From Bdellovibrio sp. (GTDB taxonomy: Bacteria; Bdellovibrionota; Bdellovibrionia; Bdellovibrionales; Bdellovibrionaceae), in NCBI GenBank assembly GCA_020720425.1, contig DYOP01000004.1, positions 27,960 through 60,779 of the forward strand: a stretch of 32,820 bases of DNA, read 5' to 3'. Positions 25,001-32,820 of the stretch are shown here, in pieces (position 1 is the stretch's first letter; every line of letters starts with the position of its first letter). The position numbers were made by a program, and so were the translations under genes. The notes beneath the pieces are model-generated. The model ran no database searches, was not told where the DNA came from, and saw only the letters and a list, made by a program, of their open reading frames with translations.

Positions 25001-27106
25001 TTAAGCAGCCTGTGGTTGCTGACTGTTTTGTTTACTGTGTCCTCTTTGATTTTCAATTCCATTTAAGATAAGAGACTGAGGATCTATAATTAAAACTGTT
25101 TTGCCATCACCTAAAATGGCAGCTCCTGAGACTTCGGCAATTGTTGCTCCAAATTGCGCTGGTTTTACGACCACTTGGGCTTGCCCATTAATTTGCGAAA
25201 CAGGAAGTGCGGCCAACCCGTGGACCGAGTCCAAAATAAGCATCAATTGAAACTCATCTTTTACAAATAATGGTTCAGCATCATAAAATATTTTTGAAAC
25301 ATCAATAACAGGGATCATCTGATCTCGCACTCTAACAACAGTGCCCTTATCGGCCAAGTTAGTAACATCAACTTTGTTAAGTCGAACAATCTCTCGGATA
25401 GAATAAATAGGCAAAATATATTTTCCATTTCCTATGGTAACAATAATTCCGTCGGTAATAGCGGTGCTTAAAGGAATGGTTAACCTAAAAGTAGAGCCTT
25501 GGTTAGGTTTAGAAAAAATATCAATTTTACCGCGCGCTTTTTCAAGATTTGATTTTACAACATCTAAGCCCACACCTCTTCCTGAAAGATCAGTGACTTT
25601 TTCGGCCGTCGAAAACCCTGGTAAAAATATCATCTGAAAAACTTCTTCATCGGTATACGATTCAGGAAGTCTATCAATGGGAATTAAATTTTTTTCAATC
25701 GCTTTACTTAAAATTCGATCCCTATTGATTCCCGCTCCATCATCTTGGATGTCAATAATTACATTACCGCCCTGCTGTTGGGCGGTTACTTTTAAAATGG
25801 CTTTAGGAGACTTCCCTTTTTCGGCACGCTGAGCAGGGGTTTCAATCCCATGGTCTAAGGCATTTCGAACTAAGTGAACCATCGGGTCACCCAACAGTTC
25901 AAATACGGTGCGCTCAACTTCGGTTTCTTCACCCTGAACAACAAGCTCGACATCTTTACCGACTTGAATTGAAACATCTCGAACGATGCGCTGAATTTTT
26001 ACAAACATTGATTTTAAAGGTGTTAGCCTCATAGCCAGCGATCGATCATATAAGTCTCGAACAAGCTTATCGATTTGATCTACAATGCTTGCTAGTCGTG
26101 GACTTCCGGAGCTTTTAATTGTTTCATCATGGAGAAGTTGATTTTTTAAAACAACGATTTCGCCTACGGTATCAAGGACGCTATCAATTCGGCCCACATC
26201 TATTTTAATTGATGTGTTAGCCGTTGCCGCCTGCGTGGATGATTGACTTTTAGCTGTGGTGGGAGCGTTTACGGGGGCCGTCGCTGCTTGCGATACGGGC
26301 CCACTTGTTTGGGCTTGAGGTTGGATCACTTTGAGGGGAGGCGTAGGTGAAGGGCTTTCTGATGAAGCATTATTGGGGAGAGGGTTACCACCTAGCTGCG
26401 CTTGGAGCTCAGCAAGAAGTTCGTAGTTAGTTAAATCTAAAGCCTCATCATTTTTTGATTGGGGCAATGGTAACGCTAAGCTGTCATTTAAATTTGGACT
26501 TGAAAGACCCAAACTATGGGGGTTTGTCTCAAGGGTTTCAATAAACTCCTCATAACTTTTATGCACAGTGGGTTCAGCGGCATCGGTGTTTATATTTTCT
26601 TCAAAATTTTTTTCAATATTAACCGTTGTGCTACTTTCTGTATTAGCTGTTGAGTTACTTTCGGCAACTACTTCTGCCTTAGATTCTATTTTAACTTCAA
26701 GGCCAAGATACTCATTAAGTTCGTTGAGTTTAGTTTTTAAAGTTTGCTGAAGTTCTGCAATATCCCACTCCGTGCGCTGACCTGTTTTTAAAAATTCAAC
26801 ACGGCTTTTAAGGGCATCACCTGCTTTGAGTAACAAGCTGACTATTTCTGGATTTAAAATATGGGGATAAACCCTGAGAAGGGCTAATAAATCTTCAGCG
26901 ATATGAGCAAACTTATTTAAATCAATAAAACCAACCGCGGCAGCTCCCCCCTTGATCGAATGGGCCACTCGAAATATCAAGCTCATTGTTTCTTCGGCGG
27001 CCTGACCGGCCTCAAGTTGCAACATGGCTTCTTCGTATTGATCTAACAAAAAAGCACTTTCGATTAAAAACTCACCTTGCAGCTCTTCAAAAAAGTCATC
27101 ACTCAT
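25001..27106 (-). CDS. cheA: Chemotaxis histidine kinase CheA
   Basis: 701 residues from ATG 27106 (AGGA just upstream); an in-frame extension to 27130 has no better signal. Domains: P1/HPt about 1-105 with the phosphorylated His49 (RVAHSIKGGAAAVGF); a long Ser/Thr/Pro/Gln/Ala-rich linker at about 110-290 in place of a recognisable P2 CheY/CheB-binding domain; dimerisation P3 (RIDSVLDTVGEIVVLKNQL); the kinase domain with HLVRNALDHGIE (N box), DDGAGI (G1) and GRGVGLDVVKSN (G2); and a C-terminal CheW-like P5 domain. It autophosphorylates and passes phosphate to response regulators, here at least CheB. No cheW, cheY or receptor gene is in the window, so partners must lie elsewhere. Confidence 0.96.
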   Translation of the reverse strand: MSDDFFEELQGEFLIESAFLLDQYEEAMLQLEAGQAAEETMSLIFRVAHSIKGGAAAVGFIDLNKFAHIAEDLLALLRVYPHILNPEIVSLLLKAGDALKSRVEFLKTGQRTEWDIAELQQTLKTKLNELNEYLGLEVKIESKAEVVAESNSTANTESSTTVNIEKNFEENINTDAAEPTVHKSYEEFIETLETNPHSLGLSSPNLNDSLALPLPQSKNDEALDLTNYELLAELQAQLGGNPLPNNASSESPSPTPPLKVIQPQAQTSGPVSQAATAPVNAPTTAKSQSSTQAATANTSIKIDVGRIDSVLDTVGEIVVLKNQLLHDETIKSSGSPRLASIVDQIDKLVRDLYDRSLAMRLTPLKSMFVKIQRIVRDVSIQVGKDVELVVQGEETEVERTVFELLGDPMVHLVRNALDHGIETPAQRAEKGKSPKAILKVTAQQQGGNVIIDIQDDGAGINRDRILSKAIEKNLIPIDRLPESYTDEEVFQMIFLPGFSTAEKVTDLSGRGVGLDVVKSNLEKARGKIDIFSKPNQGSTFRLTIPLSTAITDGIIVTIGNGKYILPIYSIREIVRLNKVDVTNLADKGTVVRVRDQMIPVIDVSKIFYDAEPLFVKDEFQLMLILDSVHGLAALPVSQINGQAQVVVKPAQFGATIAEVSGAAILGDGKTVLIIDPQSLILNGIENQRGHSKQNSQQPQAA

Positions 27107-27433
27107 AAAATCCTCGTATAGTTGTAGCACCCTTGATGTCTTTGCGATTGGTCCTTAGTTTTTCTGTAGTCTTTTTCATTGGTTTTATATTTCCATTTTT
27201 AAATTCATATCGCTGAATCATAAACCTTGTCGGAGCCGGAGTAATAAAATTAAGCAAAAGCAGATAAATAAGTAGAACTCTTAACCTTTAGCTAGTTGAG
27301 GGGGGTCATCATAAAAAGATTCCCTGGCTTTAGGTCTAGTCAAGACCAACTCAGAATAAGACTTTGATTGTCGGTAAAAGAATAGGGATAATTATTTTAG
27401 AAAGCTCTCAAAATTGATTAAAAAGGAGTGCAC
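27107..27433. other. Divergent intergenic region cheA/prkA
   Basis: 327 bases. It contains the candidate prkA promoter (listed separately) and a small GGTCT/AGACC hairpin at 27333-27347 upstream of it. On the minus strand a 40-codon ORF (27221-27099) ends inside the cheA start region (see findings). No clear cheA promoter was recognised. Confidence 0.5.
27364..27392 (+). promoter_or_regulatory. Sigma70-like promoter of the prkA operon
   Basis: TTGATT (27364-27369), 17 bases, GATAAT (27387-27392), 41 bases before the prkA ATG. The match to consensus and the spacing are both good. Confidence 0.6.
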
Positions 27434-29515
27434 ATGAGTCATCAAACAAAATTTAAAGAAATAATTTCTGAAATTGCAAAAAAAAGTAAAAATGAAAATG
27501 TCCATTGGACAGGTACATTTTGGGAGTATTTAGAAATTGTAAAAGCCAATCCCAAAACCACTCGAAATGCATTTCAAAGAATGTACGATATGGTCTTAGA
27601 GGCGGGGACCGAAGAGTATGTCGATTTTAAAAAGCCTGTGATTCGATATAAATTTTTTGACGATCTTCCCAGTGCGGGCAAAGATGCCGTGTTTGGACTG
27701 GATGTGGCTTTAATGAAATTAGTTAACGTACTCAAGGCTGCGGCTCTTGGTTATGGACCAGAAAAAAGGGTTATTCTTTTGCACGGACCTGTGGGCTCTG
27801 CAAAATCAACGATTTGTAGAATGCTTAAAAAAGGGCTCGAGGCTTATTCAAAAACCGACAAAGGGGCTGTTTATACATTTGATTGGATTGATGAAAAAAA
27901 TGAACTCGTTGATTTATTTGGAAAAGGTCAAACCGTTTTTCCCAGTCCGATGCACGAAGAGCCCATGTTACTCATTCCCGAAGATCAGCGCGGAGCTTTA
28001 TTAGAAGAAATCAACCGAGGTCAAGAAGGCGAGTACCGGGTTAGCATCGAGGGAGAGCTTTGTCCACCAAGTCGTTATATTTTTAAACAACTGATGGAAC
28101 GTTACCAAGGTGATGTTGAAAAAGTATTAAATCATGTTCGAGTTAAACGATTATTTTTATCAGAGGCTGACCGAATTGGAATTGGCACCTTCCAGCCTAA
28201 AGACGAAAAAAATCAAGATTCAACCGAATTAACGGGTGATATCAACTATCGAAAAATTGCCGAATATGGTTCTGACTCAGACCCAAGGGCTTTTAATTTT
28301 GATGGCGAATTTAATGTGGCTAATCGAGGCGTTATTGAATTCGTAGAAGTATTAAAATTAGATGTGGCATTTTTGTACGATTTATTAGGAGCTTCTCAAG
28401 AGCACCGAGTTAAGCCAAAAAAGTTTGCTCAAACTCATATAGACGAAGTTATTATTGGTCACACCAATGAACCCGAGTACCGACGGCTTCAAGACAATGA
28501 ATTTATGGAAGCCTTAAGAGATCGAACTGTTAAAATTGATATTCCATATATTACAAAATGGAAAGATGAAGTAAATATTTACAAAAAAGATTTTAATCCT
28601 AAAAAAATAAGAGGCATTTCGATTGCCCCTCACACCATCGAAATGGCGGCCATGTGGGCCGTATTAACTCGCTTAGAAAAACCCAAAAAAGCCAATCTAT
28701 CAAGAATCCAAAAATTAAAACTTTACGATGGCAAGATGTTACCTGGATATACCGAAGACAATGTTAGAGAGCTTCGAAAAGAGACCTTACGCGAAGGGCT
28801 TGAAGGAATTTCCGCTCGGTATATACAAGATAAAATATCTAATGCGATTGTAAACGCACAACAATCAAACCGAGGTTCGGTTAATCCGTTTATGGTTTTA
28901 AATGAGTTAGGTTCGGGCCTAAAAAGTCACTCGCTTATTTCAAATGAAGAATTAAAAACAGATTATCTTGAGTTACTCGATACCGTGCGGGGCGAATACG
29001 AAGAAATAATTAAAGCCGAAGTGCAAAGGGCTATTTCTGCTGATGAAAGTGCCTTACACCGACTTTCTGGTAACTATATAGATAATGTAAAAGCCTTTAC
29101 TCAAAAAGAAAAAGTGAGAAATCCATTTACGGGCTTAAACGAAGAGCCGGATGAAAGATTAATGCGCTCAATCGAAGAGAAAATTGAAATTCCCGATTCG
29201 CGTAAAGAAGATTTTAGACGTGAAATAATGAACTACATCGGGGCCCTCGCTCTTGATGGTAAAAAGTTTAATTATAAAATGAACGAAAGACTGCATAAAG
29301 CCCTAGAACTCAAATTATTTGAAGATCAAAAAGATTCGATCAAACTCACTTCCCTTGTGAGTGCGGTTGTTGACAAAGATACTCAAGAAAAAATTGATAT
29401 CGTTAAAACAAGGCTAATTAAAGAGTTTGGGTATGATGAAATTTCGGCAACAGATATCCTCCACTATGTCGCCAGCATTTATGCACGCGGTGATGTAAAA
29501 AATAAAGGAGCCTAG
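27434..29515 (+). CDS. prkA: PrkA-family AAA+ serine protein kinase
   Basis: 693 residues from ATG 27434 with AAGGAG at 27422-27427; an in-frame GTG at 27428 overlaps that signal less well. The AAA+ domain has Walker [11 protein letters not shown] (about residues 117-126) and [17 protein letters not shown] further on; the C-terminal PrkA domain fills the rest. Length agrees with the family (about 640-690). PrkA/YeaG proteins are stress-related kinases, and some members have reported protease-like activity. It is the first gene of prkA-yeaH-spoVR, the same order as yeaG-yeaH with ycgB in other bacteria, which supports all three calls. Confidence 0.95.
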   Translation: MSHQTKFKEIISEIAKKSKNENVHWTGTFWEYLEIVKANPKTTRNAFQRMYDMVLEAGTEEYVDFKKPVIRYKFFDDLPSAGKDAVFGLDVALMKLVNVLKAAALGYGPEKRVILLHGPVGSAKSTICRMLKKGLEAYSKTDKGAVYTFDWIDEKNELVDLFGKGQTVFPSPMHEEPMLLIPEDQRGALLEEINRGQEGEYRVSIEGELCPPSRYIFKQLMERYQGDVEKVLNHVRVKRLFLSEADRIGIGTFQPKDEKNQDSTELTGDINYRKIAEYGSDSDPRAFNFDGEFNVANRGVIEFVEVLKLDVAFLYDLLGASQEHRVKPKKFAQTHIDEVIIGHTNEPEYRRLQDNEFMEALRDRTVKIDIPYITKWKDEVNIYKKDFNPKKIRGISIAPHTIEMAAMWAVLTRLEKPKKANLSRIQKLKLYDGKMLPGYTEDNVRELRKETLREGLEGISARYIQDKISNAIVNAQQSNRGSVNPFMVLNELGSGLKSHSLISNEELKTDYLELLDTVRGEYEEIIKAEVQRAISADESALHRLSGNYIDNVKAFTQKEKVRNPFTGLNEEPDERLMRSIEEKIEIPDSRKEDFRREIMNYIGALALDGKKFNYKMNERLHKALELKLFEDQKDSIKLTSLVSAVVDKDTQEKIDIVKTRLIKEFGYDEISATDILHYVASIYARGDVKNKGA

Positions 29516-29519
29516 TTAA

Positions 29520-30623
29520 GTGTCCATATCGGAAGATCACAAACGCTTTAGAGATATAGTTAAAGGTAAAATTAAAGAAAACCTTAAAAAATATGTTTCT
29601 CAGGGTGAACTTATTGGCAAACGCGAAAAAGAGTTTGTTAAAATTCCTGTGCCCCAAATTGATATGCCGACATTTCGATATGGTCCTAAGCAGCAGGGCG
29701 GAGTAGGCCAAGGTCAAGGAAAGCCGGGCGAGGGACTTGGCCAAGACGGCGAAGAGGCAGGGCAAGGCCAGCAAGCGGGTAACGCTCCAGGGGAACACCA
29801 ATTAGAAATGGATGTGACTATGGATGAGTTGGCCGAAATTTTGGGCCAAGCTCTTGAGTTACCAAGAATCGAGCCAAAAGGTTCACATCAAATTAAGAGT
29901 CAAAAAAATAGATACTCAGGTCTTGCTCCTGTAGGACCAGAGGGATTAAAACATTTTAAAAGTGTTTATAAGCAGGCCCTTAAAAGGCAAATTGCATCGG
30001 GCTCTTATGATCCCCATAATCCTAAAATTTTACCGATCCGGCGTGATTTTAGATACCGAACATTTAAAACCGTAATGAAACCTCAAACCCAGGCCGTGAT
30101 TATATATATTATGGATGTGTCAGGTTCGATGGGTGATGAGCAAAAAGAAATTGTAAGACTCGAAAGCTTTTGGATTAATGCTTGGCTAAAAAAACATTAT
30201 AAGGGGTTAGAGTCGCGCTATATTATTCACGATGCTGCGGCAAAAGAAGTTGATGAAGAAACATTTTTTAAAACAGCTGAATCAGGCGGAACCTTAATTA
30301 GCTCGGCCTATAAATTAGCTAAAGAGCTAATCGAAAAAAAATACCCACCCCACGAATGGAATATTTATATTTTTCAGTTTTCTGACGGTGATAATTGGAG
30401 TGCCGATGATACTAAGCTATGCATGGATATGCTTAAAAATTACTTTCTAGTAAATACAAATTTGTTTTGTTATGGACAGGTAGAAAGTCGATATGGCAGT
30501 GGGCAGTTTTTAAAAGATCTAAACGCAGAGTTTTCTAAAGACGAACGAATGGTAACAAGCTCAATATCGAGTAAAGATAAAATCTTAGATTCGATTAAGC
30601 AGTTTTTAGGAAAGGGTAAGTAG
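29520..30623 (+). CDS. yeaH: YeaH/DUF444 family protein with VWA-like domain
   Basis: 367 residues, GTG start 29520, four bases after the prkA stop, with AAAGGAG overlapping the end of prkA. Residues about 58-100 are Gly/Gln-rich ([15 protein letters not shown]), typical of DUF444 proteins. The C-terminal half is VWA-like with the metal-site motif [11 protein letters not shown] and later FSDGDN. Members act with PrkA in stress and nitrogen-starvation responses; the biochemical function is unknown. It is the middle gene of the operon. Confidence 0.94.
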   Translation: MSISEDHKRFRDIVKGKIKENLKKYVSQGELIGKREKEFVKIPVPQIDMPTFRYGPKQQGGVGQGQGKPGEGLGQDGEEAGQGQQAGNAPGEHQLEMDVTMDELAEILGQALELPRIEPKGSHQIKSQKNRYSGLAPVGPEGLKHFKSVYKQALKRQIASGSYDPHNPKILPIRRDFRYRTFKTVMKPQTQAVIIYIMDVSGSMGDEQKEIVRLESFWINAWLKKHYKGLESRYIIHDAAAKEVDEETFFKTAESGGTLISSAYKLAKELIEKKYPPHEWNIYIFQFSDGDNWSADDTKLCMDMLKNYFLVNTNLFCYGQVESRYGSGQFLKDLNAEFSKDERMVTSSISSKDKILDSIKQFLGKGK

Positions 30624-30625
30624 TT

Positions 30626-32197
30626 ATGGCTAACTTAACACCAGAGCTTGAGGGCTGGAGAAAAAAAATTGAAAAGGTCGCAAAAGACTATGGTCTTGAT
30701 TTTTTTGATACGGTTTTTGAGGTCATTACCTATGATCAAATAAGTCAATTTGCAGCTCGAGGCGGGTTTCCGGTGCGTTACCCTCATTGGAAATTTGGAA
30801 TGGAATACGAACAACTTTCTAAATCTTACGAGTATGGGCTATCTAAAATTTATGAAATGGTGATTAATACAGATCCTTGCTATGCCTACTTGATGGAAGG
30901 CAATTTGTTGATGGATCAAAAACTGGTTATGGCCCATGTTTATGGACATGCTGATTTTTTTAAAAACAATATTTGGTTTTCTAAAACAAACCGTAAAATG
31001 ATGGATGTTATGGCCAATCATGCCGTTCGAGTTAGAAGATATATTGACCGGTATGGATATGATGTTGTCGAAAACTTTATTGATAAAGCTCTATCACTTG
31101 AAAATTTAATTGATAGATATTCGGTATATACCAATCCCAGTGAAAGCTGGGAGCAAAACTCGGGTTCATCAAATGAGCTAAAGCAAAATGTTAATGAAAA
31201 CTCTCAAGGCCAAGCTGATAAGGCTTACGGGCAAGGGTTAGGGTTACTCAGATATAATAAAGAGTACATGAGAGATTACATTAATCCGCCTAAATTTGTT
31301 GCCGAGCAAAAACAAAAAATGGCAGATCAGGCACTTAAAAAAACTGTTCGCTATCCAGCAGAGCCTCAAAAAGATGTGCTTAAATTTTTAATTGAAAATG
31401 CTCCCTTGGCCGAGTGGCAGCAAGAAATTTTGAGCATGATACGAGAAGAGTCGTATTATTTTTCCCCCCAAGGGATGACAAAAACAATGAATGAGGGTTG
31501 GGCCTCTTACTGGCATTCGACTATTATGACTCAAAAAATTTTAACCCCTGATGAGTTTATTGATTTTGCAGATCATCACTCAGGGACTGTGGCCATGAGT
31601 CCTCAGGGTTACAATCCTTATAAGGTCGGCATCGAGCTTATGCGCGAAATCGAAGAGCGTTGGAATAAGGGGCAATTTGGTCGGGAGTGGACTGAGTGTG
31701 ATGATTTTAAAGAAAAAAAGAACTGGGATAAAAAGTTGGGATTAGGCCGAGAAAAAATTTTTGAAGTTCGAAAAATTTATAATGATGTTACTTTTATAGA
31801 TGAGTTTTTAACAGAAGATTTTGCTGTTAAATATAAAATGTTTGTTTATAAGTTTAATAAAAAAACTCAGAAATTTGAAGTTAATACTCGCGATTTTAAG
31901 GCGATTAAGGCTCAGTTACTTTTTCAAATGACAAACTTTGGTCAGCCAATTATCTCGGTTGTTGACGCCAATTTCGAAAATCGCGGAGAGCTTTTATTGG
32001 GGCACAGGTGGGAAGGTATCGATCTGCAGCCCGATTATTTAAATGAAACGCTTAAAAATATATTTTCTATATGGCAAAGACCCGTATGTTTAGTGACCGT
32101 CATGGACGAAGCTGAGGTGTTACTCAGGTTTGATGGCGAAAAGGTGCAATCGGTTAATATAAAAGCCACACTTCCCACTGACAATATCGCACCCTAA
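30626..32197 (+). CDS. spoVR: SpoVR/YcgB family protein
   Basis: 523 residues, ATG 30626, two bases after the yeaH stop. Diagnostic SpoVR segments are GGFPVRYPHWKFGMEYEQL, HVYGHADFFKNN and MNEGWASYWHSTIM, which carry conserved His and Glu residues that look metal-binding. In Bacillus SpoVR affects spore cortex formation; in non-sporulating bacteria YcgB-type proteins go with PrkA and YeaH, as here. The molecular activity is unknown. Its stop overlaps the stop of the convergent membrane-barrel gene by 4 bases. Confidence 0.95.
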   Translation: MANLTPELEGWRKKIEKVAKDYGLDFFDTVFEVITYDQISQFAARGGFPVRYPHWKFGMEYEQLSKSYEYGLSKIYEMVINTDPCYAYLMEGNLLMDQKLVMAHVYGHADFFKNNIWFSKTNRKMMDVMANHAVRVRRYIDRYGYDVVENFIDKALSLENLIDRYSVYTNPSESWEQNSGSSNELKQNVNENSQGQADKAYGQGLGLLRYNKEYMRDYINPPKFVAEQKQKMADQALKKTVRYPAEPQKDVLKFLIENAPLAEWQQEILSMIREESYYFSPQGMTKTMNEGWASYWHSTIMTQKILTPDEFIDFADHHSGTVAMSPQGYNPYKVGIELMREIEERWNKGQFGREWTECDDFKEKKNWDKKLGLGREKIFEVRKIYNDVTFIDEFLTEDFAVKYKMFVYKFNKKTQKFEVNTRDFKAIKAQLLFQMTNFGQPIISVVDANFENRGELLLGHRWEGIDLQPDYLNETLKNIFSIWQRPVCLVTVMDEAEVLLRFDGEKVQSVNIKATLPTDNIAP

Positions 32198-32820
32198 AAC
32201 AAGCTAAGCCCTCGAGAAGTCCACTTAAGTGTTAAGCTTGTTGTTTGACTTTGCGATAGCTCAATTGCGAGAGTTCCTATTTGGCTTTGAATGCCGCCAG
32301 CTAAAAGCGATCTAAAGTGCGAAAAATGCTCGGCTGTAGAATTAGGGTTTGCGGGATTTAGGCTGCTTTCAGCAAATTGCGCTTTTGAACTTGTTTGACC
32401 AAAACCCAAGTATAAAAAAATTTGAGACCAGCTCCATTGCGAAAAAAAGTCAGCCGATTGGGTTATAAAAATAACGGAATTAGATAAATTTGTGGATTTA
32501 CCACTTAAGGCCATTGAAAAATGGATAGGATACTTCTGCAATTCGTAGATTTGCCAACGTAAGCCCCCACCAAACCCGCTTAAGTTACCTACTTGATAAA
32601 TGGGTAGCATTGAAAAAAACATATCAACATTATAATAAAGTCCCTTTTCGATACTTAGCTCTATCGTATCAAGTCGATCTTTTTGAGATTCAGGTGAAAG
32701 TTGAATATACGAATAGCCTGCTCCCAAGTTAAACCCGTCATAGCCACCCAAGGGGTACAAGTTTTCGGCAAAGTGATAGGCTGTTTCGATAGATAATTGT
32801 TCAACTTGCTTTTGGCTGTA
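32194..32820 (-). CDS. Putative outer-membrane beta-barrel protein (N-terminus outside window)
   Basis: 208 visible residues ending at a TAG stop (32196-32194). The frame is open to the right edge, so the start is missing; the internal TTG at 32760 is not a convincing start. The sequence alternates polar and aromatic/apolar residues in short strands (FNLGAGYSYIQL, FGGGLRWQIYEL, SQIFLYLGFGQ) separated by Gly/Asn/Ser turns, and ends LTLKWTSRGLSLF with a terminal Phe, as in many outer-membrane barrels. Family not recognised; function unknown. Confidence 0.65.
   Translation of the reverse strand, partial: YSQKQVEQLSIETAYHFAENLYPLGGYDGFNLGAGYSYIQLSPESQKDRLDTIELSIEKGLYYNVDMFFSMLPIYQVGNLSGFGGGLRWQIYELQKYPIHFSMALSGKSTNLSNSVIFITQSADFFSQWSWSQIFLYLGFGQTSSKAQFAESSLNPANPNSTAEHFSHFRSLLAGGIQSQIGTLAIELSQSQTTSLTLKWTSRGLSLF

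Noticed and set aside
27333-27347. GGTCT/AGACC hairpin upstream of prkA
   Set aside because: A 5-bp stem is common by chance and is not next to a T run or a ribosome-binding site.
29418-29801. 127-codon minus-strand ORF across the prkA/yeaH junction
   Set aside because: It is antisense to two well-supported genes and has no family features.

Overview
The window looks like a chromosomal segment of a Gram-negative, AT-rich bacterium (I estimate about 39% G+C). The gene mix is most like the Bdellovibrionota (Bdellovibrio and relatives): a VWA lipoprotein beside a GYF-PilZ protein, a Tat-exported HiPIP, several secreted proteins of unknown family, a secreted papain-like protease, and a prkA-yeaH-spoVR operon. 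This placement is inference from gene content; no phylogenetic marker was compared.

Layout. 1-1608 (minus): VWA lipoprotein followed by a GYF-PilZ protein that runs off the left edge. 2023-2412 (plus): HiPIP. 2409-6921 (minus): the rod-shape operon mreC-mreD-mrdA-rodA with overlapping or closely spaced genes. 7060-10368 (plus, divergent): PpiD-like periplasmic folding factor, a degenerate 6-pyruvoyl-tetrahydropterin-synthase-like protein and a four-repeat S1 RNA-binding protein. 10517-15259: an accessory-looking stretch with a papain-like secreted protease, a small uncertain minus-strand ORF, a Cys-rich secreted protein, a 657-residue exported protein of unknown family and a His-rich FnIII-like secreted protein. 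15420-15797: rnpB, the RNase P RNA, with a symmetrical terminator. 15891-18434 (minus): DEAD-box RNA helicase and an alpha/beta hydrolase. 18447-19685 (plus): PcnB-type nucleotidyltransferase. 19732-22817: an AAA_14/DUF4143-type ATPase preceded by strong inverted repeats, then a subtilisin-like lipoprotein gene broken by an in-frame TGA and a one-base frameshift. 23043-27106 (minus): cheA-cheR-cheB. 27434-32197 (plus): prkA-yeaH-spoVR behind a good sigma70-like promoter. 32194-32820 (minus): C-terminal part of a putative outer-membrane beta-barrel, cut by the right edge.

Functional themes are cell-wall elongation (MreC/MreD/PBP2/RodA), envelope protein folding, RNA metabolism (S1 protein, RNase P RNA, helicase, PcnB), a core chemosensory phosphorelay and adaptation module without CheW, CheY or a receptor nearby, and a stress-type PrkA/YeaH/SpoVR module.

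The most unusual signal is not a gene. The hexamer GGTAAC/GTTACC recurs about 57 times by eye, on both strands, in genes in several reading frames, in rnpB and between genes, against roughly 14 expected from base composition. It resembles a highly iterated genomic word. Other points worth checking are the PTPS-like protein without the usual zinc-histidine set, the decayed subtilase, and the inverted repeats in front of the AAA_14 ATPase. No CRISPR array, tRNA, insertion sequence or recognisable defence island was seen.
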